From NCBI GenBank assembly GCA_027023445.1, contig JALVVK010000087.1, positions 1 through 34,279 of the forward strand: a DNA stretch of 34,279 nucleotides, written 5' to 3'. The position numbers and the translations under genes are program-made. Of the stretch, positions 9,174 through 18,143 are shown piece after piece; position 1 is the first letter of the stretch; each line of letters opens with the position of its first letter. The DNA comes from Deltaproteobacteria bacterium (lineage in GTDB: Bacteria; Desulfobacterota; Dissulfuribacteria; Dissulfuribacterales; JALVPX01). The notes beneath the pieces are model-generated. The model had not been told where the DNA came from and did not search any database. It saw only the letters and a program-made list of their open reading frames with translations.

Positions 9174-10507
9174 GCCAAGACATGACTGATCATGAAAAAA
9201 TAGACTTTTCGCCTTACCTGCAGGCAGTGACCGGGCTTAATACCATCAGGGCCTGCGGTGTTGTCAATCAGGTCATAGGAATGGTTCTCGAGGGCAAGGG
9301 GCCTGGAGTTCCGGTAGGAGGGCTGTGCCGGGTAGAGGTAAAAAAAGGGGAGAGCCTGCCTGCCGAGGTGGTCGGCTTTAGAAAAAATCATGTTCTATTG
9401 ATGCCCCTTGGCGAGATGCGAGGGATTGAACCAGGCGGAAAGATATGGGTTTCCGGCCAGGAGGCACGGGTTGCGGTGGGTAAAAGGCTTCTTGGCAGGG
9501 TGCTGAACGGCCTTGGAGAACCTATAGACAACAAGGGCCCCGTCATCCCTGAAGAGGAATATCCGCTTTATCCTGACGTGCTGAATCCCATGGACAGGCC
9601 GATAATTGACCAGCCTGTGGACGTGGGTATCAGGGCCATAAACGCCTGCCTGACCCTGGGCAAGGGCCAGAGGATAGGAATAATGGCCGGCTCCGGGGTG
9701 GGGAAGAGCACGCTTCTTGGCATGATTGCCCGACATACCGCGGCTGATGTGAGCGTGATTGCTCTCATAGGCGAACGGGGCAGGGAACTGAGAGAATTCA
9801 TCAAAACAAGTCTTGGCCCGGAGGGGCTGGCCAGGTCAGTAGTAGTTGTGGCCACCTCAGATCAGCCCCCCCTTGTCAGATTAAGGGGAGCTTATCTGGC
9901 GACATCCATTGCCGAATATTTCAGGGACCAGGGCAACGATGTGATTTTTATGATGGATTCGGTTACAAGGTTTGCCATGGCATACCGGGAAGTAGGGCTC
10001 GCGGTCGGGGAGCCGCCTACCTCCAGGGGATACACTCCATCGGTGTTCGCGCAACTGCCAAAGCTTCTGGAAAGAGCAGGGAGGAAATCCGGAGCAGGCA
10101 GCATTACCGGTATCTACACGGTTCTTGTCGAGGGAGATGACATGAACGAGCCCATAGCCGATACTGTACGCTCCATTGTGGACGGCCACATTGTCCTGAA
10201 AAGGGAAATAGCTCATCAGGGGCATTACCCTGCCATAGACATCCTCTCCAGCGTGAGCAGGGTGATGAGGGACATCGCAGCACCCGGTCAGATTCAGGCC
10301 TACCAGAAACTCATATCGGTTCTGTCCACTTACAGCAGGGCGGAGGACCTGATCAATCTTGGTGCCTACAGCAGGGGCACCAACCCTGAAATCGATTTTG
10401 CCCTTGAAAAAATCGACCAGGTAAAGGCTTTCTTAAAACAGGACGTGGATCACCCATCATCATACAAGGCAAGTATTGAGGAACTTATAGGAATTTTCCA
10501 GAGGTAG
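9170..10507 (+). CDS. fliI: Flagellum-specific ATPase FliI (start at 9170, ATGA overlap with fliH)
   Basis: GIMAGSGVGKST Walker A, MMDSVTRFAMAYREVGLAVGEPPTSRGYTPSVF. Confidence 0.97.
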   Translation: MSQDMTDHEKIDFSPYLQAVTGLNTIRACGVVNQVIGMVLEGKGPGVPVGGLCRVEVKKGESLPAEVVGFRKNHVLLMPLGEMRGIEPGGKIWVSGQEARVAVGKRLLGRVLNGLGEPIDNKGPVIPEEEYPLYPDVLNPMDRPIIDQPVDVGIRAINACLTLGKGQRIGIMAGSGVGKSTLLGMIARHTAADVSVIALIGERGRELREFIKTSLGPEGLARSVVVVATSDQPPLVRLRGAYLATSIAEYFRDQGNDVIFMMDSVTRFAMAYREVGLAVGEPPTSRGYTPSVFAQLPKLLERAGRKSGAGSITGIYTVLVEGDDMNEPIADTVRSIVDGHIVLKREIAHQGHYPAIDILSSVSRVMRDIAAPGQIQAYQKLISVLSTYSRAEDLINLGAYSRGTNPEIDFALEKIDQVKAFLKQDVDHPSSYKASIEELIGIFQR

Positions 10508-10514
10508 GTGCGCC

Positions 10515-10973
10515 ATGGCATTTAAGTTCAGGCTTGAAACCCTTCTGAGGCTGCGGGAACGACAACTGGAGCTTGCGGAGGGAGAACTTGCGAGTTTTTT
10601 GAAACAGCTTGCTTCGGCCAGGAATTCCCATGACATCAAATTGACCGAGGTACGGCAGGCGGAATCCGCCCTGAAAGAATCACTGAGTAAGGGGGTGGAG
10701 GCAGAGCGGTACAGGCAGATGTCCCTTTACCTTGAGAGGCTCAAGGCAGATCTTGCCCGACTTGAGCAACGCATCAGTCAGATAGAGGCCGCGGTGGCAC
10801 AGGCACGCGAAAAGGTTATGGACCGACACAGGGAGAAAGAATTGGTGGAAAAACTCAGGGAAAAGGAATACCAGGCCTATACGGCAGAAATCCAAAGACA
10901 GGAGCAGGTAGAGGCGGATGATCTTTCCAGCGTGGGGTTTGTAAGGCGTGAGCATGAAAAACAACTCATCTAA
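10515..10973 (+). CDS. fliJ: Flagellar export protein FliJ
   Basis: MAFKFRLETLLRLRERQLELAEGEL coiled coil directly after fliI. Confidence 0.9.
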   Translation: MAFKFRLETLLRLRERQLELAEGELASFLKQLASARNSHDIKLTEVRQAESALKESLSKGVEAERYRQMSLYLERLKADLARLEQRISQIEAAVAQAREKVMDRHREKELVEKLREKEYQAYTAEIQRQEQVEADDLSSVGFVRREHEKQLI

Positions 10974-11568
10974 AATCGGTTTCGGTCTTGTCGTCAGGCT
11001 TCTTCTCGGCGTTGGCACGGTAAAATTGTGCCTTGCCTGCCTGTTCCTCTTCAGCTCCTGGATTACCCCTCTTTCCGACACAGGCGCCGTATTTGCGGAA
11101 TCCGCGTCCGACCAGCCTCCGGCAGCAGCCACCCCGTCGGGTGTCTCAAAAGACAAGACGGTATCGCCGTCGTGTAATCCTGAGGTATTGGAGATTATCA
11201 GAGCCGAGGCAAGGCAGTGGGATGACAAAAAACGCCTGCTGGATTCCAGGGAAAAGGACCTGGATATGCTGAAGGCTGAAATAGAGAAACGCCTGGATGA
11301 ATTGAAAATGCTCCAGACCCGTCTTGAGGAACCCTTAAAGAAGGCCAAGGCCTCTTATGACAACAGGTTCCAACATCTCGTGGGAGTTTACAGTTCCATG
11401 GATCCCGCGCGGGCGGCAAGTCTTTTGGACCAGCTGGACGAGGCCACGGTGGCAAAAATCTTTGAGGCAATGAAGAGCAAAAAAGTAGCGAGGATCCTGG
11501 CCCTTATGAATTCTGAAAAGGCCGCGAAAATCAGTAATATCCTGTCCAGGTGGAAAATGGCCGAGTAA
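10948..11568 (+). CDS. MotE-like / MgtE-N-domain flagellar accessory protein
   Basis: N-terminal TM, coiled coil, then VGVYSSMDPARAASLLDQLDEATVAKIFEAMKSKKVARILALMNSEKAAKIS; overlaps fliJ. Confidence 0.8.
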   Translation: MSMKNNSSKIGFGLVVRLLLGVGTVKLCLACLFLFSSWITPLSDTGAVFAESASDQPPAAATPSGVSKDKTVSPSCNPEVLEIIRAEARQWDDKKRLLDSREKDLDMLKAEIEKRLDELKMLQTRLEEPLKKAKASYDNRFQHLVGVYSSMDPARAASLLDQLDEATVAKIFEAMKSKKVARILALMNSEKAAKISNILSRWKMAE

Positions 11569-11635
11569 TCATTGTTTCTTTTTGCAGAGACCATGTGTTA
11601 TCCTTGGCGGCATTTGAGCGAAAAGGGGGAAAGCC

Positions 11636-11950
11636 ATGGACAACACGAATAAATGGACAGGACGGGATGTCTGGCATCTTGCCGTAATGATATTTATTAC
11701 GGTCTCTTTTGCCTTGCGTCGGGGACCTTTCCCCGATGCTGAGATTACCACCATTCGTTATCTCGCAGCCTATATCCTTTACGGATTTATAACGGTATTT
11801 ATCTTCCTGGGCCTTGGCAAAAAGATGCTTAAACTCAATCCGTCAAGAAAGCAGATAATCAAATGGGCATTCGGGCTTGCCGCCTTTTTTTCTGTTAACC
11901 AGATGATATACGAATTTTTCCTGGCCTTTACCGGTCAACATGTGCCATGA
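11636..11950 (+). CDS. Small hypothetical membrane protein
   Basis: 104-aa ORF with hydrophobic segments; ATGA overlap with the downstream gene. Confidence 0.65.
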   Translation: MDNTNKWTGRDVWHLAVMIFITVSFALRRGPFPDAEITTIRYLAAYILYGFITVFIFLGLGKKMLKLNPSRKQIIKWAFGLAAFFSVNQMIYEFFLAFTGQHVP

Positions 11951-12882
11951 AAAGAAAAACCAAACGCCTGTTACCTGATTTTTTTCTTGGCCTGTGCCTT
12001 GTCGTCCTGGCAGGCATAGCTTCATGGGCTATTGTCCAGGCAGTTGACCTGGTTTCCCTGTTTAAGAATCCTTCAGCCTTCTCTTCCCCTGAAAAAATCG
12101 GACGCCTTGGCCGTTTTTTGACAGGACTTGCCGTCCTGGTGGTGCTTCTGTCGGCCTCGACAGCCTTTCTACTGTGGCGCATGGTACAGCTGACAGTCCG
12201 ATTTGACCGCGCGCTTGCGATCAGCAGGCAGGGCTGTCAACGTTACAGGCTGTTCGCCGAGGCCCCACCCTCCGTGGGCATGGTACGAGTCTCTCTGTCT
12301 AAGGGCACATCTATTGATGCGAATCGAATTATCTTCAAGATGCTTGGCCTTTCAAGGGGGGAATTTGTCGGCAGACCCCTGTCCTCCTTTGTACGTCATG
12401 AGGACAGGGATCAGTTTCAGAGACAGCTGACACGGCTTCAGGAGGGGAAACATTCCCTGGAATTTACAGTAGGCATGATGGGCAGCACCGGGACCATAAT
12501 GGATATCCAGTGGCATCTGGCCCGTACCATGACGATCACAGATTCTGATGCCGAGGCGATAGCAATACTGACCGATGTGAGCGATCGAAGGCAGGCCGAG
12601 GCCGAAAGGGCTGAAAGGGAACGGCTGCAGGGGGTGCTCGAAATGGCAGGCGCGGCAGCACATGAGTTGAATCAGCCCATCCAGGTTATAATGGGATATA
12701 CAGATATACTTTCATCCAGGACAGATCCCTCTGATCCCAATCATGATCTCATCGCCAGACTTCAGGAAGAAGTGGACCGTATGGGAAAGATAGGGAAAAA
12801 AATTGCCGCAATAAGCAGGTACAAGGTAAAACCTTATGTGGGAGACACAAAAATTATTGATATAGATCAGGCGTCTTCCTGA
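11947..12882 (+). CDS. PAS-domain protein with HisKA-type H-box but no HATPase domain
   Basis: Two TM segments, PAS-like region, AAAHELNQPIQVIMGYTDIL H-box; stops after KIIDIDQASS. Confidence 0.8.
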   Translation: MKRKTKRLLPDFFLGLCLVVLAGIASWAIVQAVDLVSLFKNPSAFSSPEKIGRLGRFLTGLAVLVVLLSASTAFLLWRMVQLTVRFDRALAISRQGCQRYRLFAEAPPSVGMVRVSLSKGTSIDANRIIFKMLGLSRGEFVGRPLSSFVRHEDRDQFQRQLTRLQEGKHSLEFTVGMMGSTGTIMDIQWHLARTMTITDSDAEAIAILTDVSDRRQAEAERAERERLQGVLEMAGAAAHELNQPIQVIMGYTDILSSRTDPSDPNHDLIARLQEEVDRMGKIGKKIAAISRYKVKPYVGDTKIIDIDQASS

Positions 12883-13571
12883 TGTAACGCACGCCTGAAG
12901 AAGATCAGACATCTTCCATGTCCCAGGACGGGCAGATGTTTCTCAAGGATTTTTACCTCAAGTCTTTTCTCCCTCACGATATCCATGCTTTCCTCAAGTT
13001 CCTCAGGTCCGCCAGGCCCCTTCATCGCGGTTATTAATCCTGAAGGAGACAGAAGCGGCAACGCCATCTTGATGAGACACGGAATACTGCCAAGCGCCCG
13101 GCTTGTTATCAAATCAAAGCCTTCTGCAGGCATTCGCGCGGGCACACCGGTATCCCCTACCCTGCCATGTTCTGCCTTAATCCCTTCCAGGTCCAGCCGG
13201 GCAATAATCGTCCGGAGAAAGGAAACCTTTTTCCTTACCGCATCAACGAGAACCACCTCCAGTTCAGGTCGCAGAATCTTCAACAGGAGCCCGGGCACAC
13301 CGGCCCCTGAGCCTATGTCCAGGAGAGTACCCGTGTTTACCGGCAGCTCATGCGCCAGGACAAGGGTATCTCCGAGGTGTTTGAACACCATGTCCTCCAT
13401 GGATTTCAGTCCTGTGAGATTGATGCGGCGGTTCCAGCGATTGAGTTCAGTAAAATAATCAGCCAGCCGGGCTGTCAGCAGTGGATCCGGGGTGGTTTTT
13501 GCACCTGCCAGGGTGCGATTTATGAGTTCGGTAAGCCTATTGATAGTCCTGTTCCACGGATAGATTGGCAA
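12867..13571 (-). CDS. rsmG: 16S rRNA (guanine-N7) methyltransferase RsmG/GidB (start codon uncertain)
   Basis: LLDIGSGAGVPGLLLKILRPELEVVLVDAVRKKVSFLRTII; candidate TTG start overlapping the dnaB 3' end. Confidence 0.88.
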   Translation of the reverse strand: MPIYPWNRTINRLTELINRTLAGAKTTPDPLLTARLADYFTELNRWNRRINLTGLKSMEDMVFKHLGDTLVLAHELPVNTGTLLDIGSGAGVPGLLLKILRPELEVVLVDAVRKKVSFLRTIIARLDLEGIKAEHGRVGDTGVPARMPAEGFDLITSRALGSIPCLIKMALPLLSPSGLITAMKGPGGPEELEESMDIVREKRLEVKILEKHLPVLGHGRCLIFFRRALHQEDA

Positions 13572-14910
13572 AGGAGGAATACTGTGCGAGGAAGGCCAGC
13601 TTGACCAGGCCGGTCGGGCCGTTTCGCTGCTTGCCAACAATGATTTCAGCCGTGCCCCGGTTGGGATTGTCCTCGGAGCGGTTATAGACTTCATCCCGGT
13701 AGATAAAGGCAATTACGTCCGCATCCTGCTCTATGGCGCCGGATTCCCTGAGGTCTGCCATCTGGGGCCGCTTATTGGGGCGGTCTTCCACCTTCCGGTT
13801 AAGCTGCGACAGGGCCACTACCGGGACATCCAGTTCCTTTGCCATTGCCTTGAGGGACCTGGATATCTCGGAGATCTCCTGTTCCCTTCGCTCGCTTCTG
13901 TCGCGGCCCCGCATGAGCTGGAGATAGTCAACAAGCACAAGGCCCAGGCCATGTTCGCTTTTCAGCCGTCTTGCCTTGGCCCGCATCTCCAGGACCGATA
14001 GGGCGGGGGTGTCATCAATGAAAACAGGGGCGCTCGACAGAAGATCTGCGGCACCTATAATGCGAGTCCACTCATTGTCTGACAGAAAACCTGTCCGCAC
14101 CTTTTGCGCGTTGACCTTTGCCTCTGAACACAGCATCCTCAAGGCAAGCTGTTCCTTGGACATCTCAAGGGAAAAAATGGCTACGGGCACGCCATGATTG
14201 ATGGTGGCGTGCTGGGCTATGTTCAGGGCAAGGGCGGTTTTCCCCATGCTGGGGCGCCCGGCCACGATTATGAGATCTGATGGCTGGAATCCGGCGGTTA
14301 ATTTATCAAGTTCGACAAACCCCGTGGGTACGCCCGTGATCAGCTCTTTCCTGGCAAAAAGGTCCTCAACCTTTCTTATGCTGTCCTTGAGAACACTTTT
14401 AAGGGGATGAAACGACTGGTTTATTTTTGCCTGGGAAATTTCAAAGATGGCGGCCTCGGCGCTTTCAAGGATTTCATCAACATCCCCTGCTTCCTCGTAG
14501 CACAATGTGGCAAGATCAGAAGTTTTCTGGATGAGCCGCCTGAGTACGGCCTTGTCCCTGACTATTTTGGCATAATAGCTGATGTTGGACGCAACAGGAA
14601 TTGTTTCGGCCAATTCCCCCAGGTACGCTACACCTCCCACATCATCAAGCACCCCCTTGGATTTTAACAGGTTCGAAACCGTGAGGATATCCTGGGGCTC
14701 GTTGCGGTCAAACAGTTCCAGCATGGCCCTGTATATTATTCCATGGGCCTCTTTATAAAAATCTTCAGGGGATATGGTTTCAACAACCTTGAGAAGCGCC
14801 CTGTCCTCAATAAGGATGCCTCCCAGAACACACTGTTCCGCCTCGATGTTCTGAGGCGGAACGCGGTAATCCAAGCTGGGGGATGCGCCCTTCATGCGGG
14901 TTACGGCCAT
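13537..14910 (-). CDS. dnaB: Replicative DNA helicase DnaB
   Basis: RVPPQNIEAEQCVLGGIL...IIVAGRPSMGKTALALNIAQ...VDYLQLMRG. Confidence 0.97.
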   Translation of the reverse strand: MAVTRMKGASPSLDYRVPPQNIEAEQCVLGGILIEDRALLKVVETISPEDFYKEAHGIIYRAMLELFDRNEPQDILTVSNLLKSKGVLDDVGGVAYLGELAETIPVASNISYYAKIVRDKAVLRRLIQKTSDLATLCYEEAGDVDEILESAEAAIFEISQAKINQSFHPLKSVLKDSIRKVEDLFARKELITGVPTGFVELDKLTAGFQPSDLIIVAGRPSMGKTALALNIAQHATINHGVPVAIFSLEMSKEQLALRMLCSEAKVNAQKVRTGFLSDNEWTRIIGAADLLSSAPVFIDDTPALSVLEMRAKARRLKSEHGLGLVLVDYLQLMRGRDRSERREQEISEISRSLKAMAKELDVPVVALSQLNRKVEDRPNKRPQMADLRESGAIEQDADVIAFIYRDEVYNRSEDNPNRGTAEIIVGKQRNGPTGLVKLAFLAQYSSFANLSVEQDYQ

Positions 14911-14915
14911 TTAGC

Positions 14916-15365
14916 CTATTCCTCTATGGGCGTTACGCGTACCTTGAGCACTGCTGTGACATCAGGGTTAAGCCTGACGCTTACCTCGTGTTCTCCCAGG
15001 GTCTTTATGGGCTCGTCCAGAACGATTTTGCGTTTGTCAACAGTATAGCCCTTTTCCGCTATTGCCCTGGAGATATCCATGGTTGTGACAGAGCCATACA
15101 TCTTTTCCTCTTCGCCCACGCGTACAGGAATGATGATGTCCAGGGACTGGAGCTGTGATGCAAGTGCCTCAAGCTCCTGTAATTCCTTTGCAGCCCTTTT
15201 CAGGATGGCGGCCCGCTGGCGCTCCATCTGTATAATGTTTTTCTTATTGGCTATTATAGCCTTACCCTTGGGAAGGAGATAGTTCCTTGCATAGCCATTG
15301 GCCACCTTGACCGTGTCTCCCGCCTTCCCCAGGGAGGTAATGCTTTCTCTGAGGATAATTTCCAT
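14916..15365 (-). CDS. rplI: 50S ribosomal protein L9
   Basis: MEIILRESITSLGKAGDTVKVANGYARNYLLPKGKA. Confidence 0.98.
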   Translation of the reverse strand: MEIILRESITSLGKAGDTVKVANGYARNYLLPKGKAIIANKKNIIQMERQRAAILKRAAKELQELEALASQLQSLDIIIPVRVGEEEKMYGSVTTMDISRAIAEKGYTVDKRKIVLDEPIKTLGEHEVSVRLNPDVTAVLKVRVTPIEE

Positions 15366-15376
15366 AAAAGGCCTCC

Positions 15377-16336
15377 CTATCTTGTGTTTTCTTTTTTGGT
15401 GTCGGGTTTGATCCTGGATCTGAAATCAAACCAGGTATCGAATATGCCCAGAAGGGCCACAAATATTAGACCATACCACTGTATTAATATCAACAAATAG
15501 AATATTCCCCTGGCTATGCCAGGCAATTTTAACCACTTGAAATAACGAGATATTATAGCCAGCCCCAAAATCGAATAAAGCCCGCCCATCCCAAGCAGCA
15601 TATTGTCGCCCACCTGTTTGAGCAAGTCACTGCCGAAAAGGCTCGCCGCGCCGGCAAGTATAACGCCCCATATAAGGAAGTCCGGGAAATACCATGAATC
15701 AATGTCTTCCGCAAAAATACCCGCCCCCTTTTTTTTGCGAAGCGACCATCGGGCTATCATGAGATTTGAAAAGCTGGTTATCACAAACATGCAAAAGATT
15801 ATGCCCGGCAGAAAACTGAGCACCGTTTTTTTTACATCCAGCATCCATGCGTCAATCCCGGTGTTGTCCGGGCTGGCCATGGCTTGCCTGTAAAGGGCCA
15901 GGCTGTGATCCAGGTCCTTTGAAACCATATTCTGCATCTGGGCGTATGCCTCTGGCAGATTGCCTCCTGACGCCAGGAAAAGAGCAATGCAGAAGGTGAT
16001 GCAAAGGAACACGGTTCCCACCAGAAAAAGCCTGGACTGGGATGCGCCCTTGTCTGCCAGGACCAGAAACAGGCCCGCAAGGCCGGCTCCCTGGATGAGC
16101 CAAAGCACCAGAGAATACTGACCTGCAACAGCGGCCAGTGCCAAACCGATACCCGCTCCTGTAGCCAGTATCATGCCGGAGAGCCTGGTGTCCGTTCCGT
16201 AACAGCATGCCACCAGCAGACCCGGGCCTGCAAGCTGCATGGGCGGAGACATGGCCGGGACCAGTATCGGCATATTTATAACAACACAGGCCAGGAACCA
16301 CCGATACAGATATTCTGCCGGTATGTATTTTGCCAT
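15377..16336 (-). CDS. DUF2232-family multi-pass membrane protein
   Basis: Polytopic membrane protein between rpsR and rplI, a known context for DUF2232. Confidence 0.8.
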   Translation of the reverse strand: MAKYIPAEYLYRWFLACVVINMPILVPAMSPPMQLAGPGLLVACCYGTDTRLSGMILATGAGIGLALAAVAGQYSLVLWLIQGAGLAGLFLVLADKGASQSRLFLVGTVFLCITFCIALFLASGGNLPEAYAQMQNMVSKDLDHSLALYRQAMASPDNTGIDAWMLDVKKTVLSFLPGIIFCMFVITSFSNLMIARWSLRKKKGAGIFAEDIDSWYFPDFLIWGVILAGAASLFGSDLLKQVGDNMLLGMGGLYSILGLAIISRYFKWLKLPGIARGIFYLLILIQWYGLIFVALLGIFDTWFDFRSRIKPDTKKENTR

Positions 16337-16391
16337 TTTATAAGCGAGCCGAGGGCAGGCGCTGTACCGTCCCCGTTTGTCGTAAAATGAA

Positions 16392-16652
16392 CTAATCCTT
16401 CAGTGCGTGACCGGAGGTAAAGGGCAACAGCGCCATGATTCTTGCCTGTTTAATGGCAGTAGTCAGCCGCCTCTGGTGTTTAGTGCAAGTGCCGGTGATG
16501 CGTCTCGGCAGAATCTTGCCCCTTTCGGTAATGAAATGCCTGAGGGTTTTGGCATCTTTGTAGTCTATGACGAGGGATTTGTCCGCACAAAACCTGCATA
16601 CCTTCCTGCGGACATATATGCGGCGCCTGTAACGATTTCTTTGCATAACCAT
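16392..16652 (-). CDS. rpsR: 30S ribosomal protein S18
   Basis: [61 protein letters not shown]. Confidence 0.98.
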   Translation of the reverse strand: MVMQRNRYRRRIYVRRKVCRFCADKSLVIDYKDAKTLRHFITERGKILPRRITGTCTKHQRRLTTAIKQARIMALLPFTSGHALKD

Positions 16653-17038
16653 TATTCTTCTCCTCCTGAGGCTTCAGAGGTCTCCTCCTCTGTTTGGTCG
16701 GTGTCTTTGCCAGCTTCTGTGGTTTTAAGAGCTTCCGGGTCGAATTCGTCATCCTTTTTCAGGGTCATGAATTTCAATACCCGCTCATCAATCCTCAGGT
16801 TACGGGTAAGCTCCTGGATAACATCACCTGGAGCGCCATACTCCATGAGCACATAATAACCGTGAGTCTGCTTTTCTACCCTGTAGGCCAGCTTCTGAAG
16901 GGGCCACGGGTCGACCTTGATGATTTCCCCGCCACCTTGCGTGATAATATCCTGCAGCTTCCGGGAAATCTCCTGGCGTGTTTCATCGTTCAGCTCCGGG
17001 TGGAGAAGATAGAGGGTTTCGTAAAAACGTGGTTTCAT
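16652..17038 (-). CDS. rpsF: 30S ribosomal protein S6 (start at 17038 rather than 17128)
   Basis: [32 protein letters not shown] upstream of this ATG; ends in TAATG overlap with rpsR. Confidence 0.95.
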   Translation of the reverse strand: MKPRFYETLYLLHPELNDETRQEISRKLQDIITQGGGEIIKVDPWPLQKLAYRVEKQTHGYYVLMEYGAPGDVIQELTRNLRIDERVLKFMTLKKDDEFDPEALKTTEAGKDTDQTEEETSEASGGEE

Positions 17039-17043
17039 AAGAA

Positions 17044-17091
17044 CCTCCCTTCGGACATTGTGTTTTGGCCCTTTGCACAAGGGCAAGGAGG
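17044..17091 (-). promoter_or_regulatory. Putative S6:S18 (rpsF) leader autoregulatory RNA element
   Basis: Transcript CCUCCUU-[GCCCUU GUGCA AAGGGC]-CAAAACACAAUGU-CCG-AAGGGAGG: outer stem sequesters the SD, inner hairpin, CCG in the 3' asymmetric bulge. Confidence 0.65.
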
Positions 17092-17275
17092 AAACGGTTG
17101 AAAAACAGTTCTTCCTGTAAAGTTGCATTCTTTACCCGAGAGTTAAGGAATAGTCAAGTATAGCCGGAAAGTTGTCTTCTGTTCAAAAAACCATCACTTT
17201 ATCGCAGGCATAGCGCAATCCAGAATAATACGCCTTGCCCACCTTCCCCACATGTTTTAACGTAAAATATCAGTA

Positions 17276-17538
17276 AGTAATCCGTATCATGCAGCTTGTA
17301 AGTTTGCCAAAGATGCGAGGCGGAGAGCACGCAGGCGCACCTTGGTACTTCAAGTGCCTGACAACAAGGCAGATTCGGTAAAATTGCGAGCCCCCTGCGG
17401 CTTCAAATGCCTGAAGATCTGTCACGGATTAGACTTCACCTTTTGGCTGAAGGCACAACGGGAACAATTACATACTAACCATGCAATAATTCAATGAAAT
17501 TATTTTCTTCATACATTTGAAGTGCATAACCGGGATTA
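17276..17538 (+). repeat. Palindromic MITE-like dispersed repeat, copy A
   Basis: Shares GCAGATTCGGTAAAATTGCGAGCCCC (17369-17394) and extended flanking similarity with the reverse complement of 28578-28828. Confidence 0.85.
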
Positions 17539-17671
17539 ATTGTGGTTGAACATACTGACAGGGGATAACGCCTCAAAACAACGGATTTGTCCGTGGGCTG
17601 TCGCCTCTGGCGCATAGGTGGTTTTCAGCACGTTTTTTAATGCGTGCCGTTCAGGTCAATGGAGGAAAGAG

Positions 17672-18109
17672 ATGCCTATCATCAAAATAAATGTTGGAGG
17701 GAGGCTGGGGCACGTCCGCGATGACGTCAGAAGGCTTATGGACGAATTATTCCAGGTGTCCGTGCCCAGGATCAATCTCACCGAGGGCTGGATGCCTGAA
17801 CTGAATGTATGCGAGACGGAAGACGCGCTGTATGTGCTGGCCGACATGGCGGGAGTGGACACTGACAGCCTGTCCGTTGTGATTGACGGCAGCTTTCTGC
17901 GTATGAAGGGATGCAGGAAATGTTTTCTGCCCAAGGGAAATAAACGTTTTTACCTGATGGAAATCGGTCAGGGGGAATTTGAGCGCATGATACATCTCCC
18001 TGTTCCAGTGGACTCAGACAGTGTGGACGCAAGGTACGATAACGGCCTTCTGATTATGCGTCTGCCCAAGGTTTCGGTAAGGGAATCCATCAGGATTCAT
18101 GTGGATTAG
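17672..18109 (+). CDS. Hsp20/alpha-crystallin family small heat shock protein (start at 17672)
   Basis: MPIIKINVGG after GGAGG; ELNVCETEDALYVLADMAGVDTDSLSVVIDGSFLRMKG and GEFERMIHLPVPVDSDSVDARYDNGLLIMRLPK. Confidence 0.92.
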   Translation: MPIIKINVGGRLGHVRDDVRRLMDELFQVSVPRINLTEGWMPELNVCETEDALYVLADMAGVDTDSLSVVIDGSFLRMKGCRKCFLPKGNKRFYLMEIGQGEFERMIHLPVPVDSDSVDARYDNGLLIMRLPKVSVRESIRIHVD

Positions 18110-18143
18110 ACAGTGGCTGGAGCAAGGATAAAGAGGTGCGATT

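Noticed and set aside
11012-11032. TTGGCACGGTAAAATTGTGCC, resembling a sigma-54 -24/-12 element and a GGCAC/GTGCC inverted repeat
   Set aside because: The -12 part does not match TTGCW at the right spacing and it lies within the signal-peptide codons of the MotE-like gene.
12985-13458. 157-aa plus-strand ORF opposite rsmG
   Set aside because: Antisense shadow of rsmG with no domain features.
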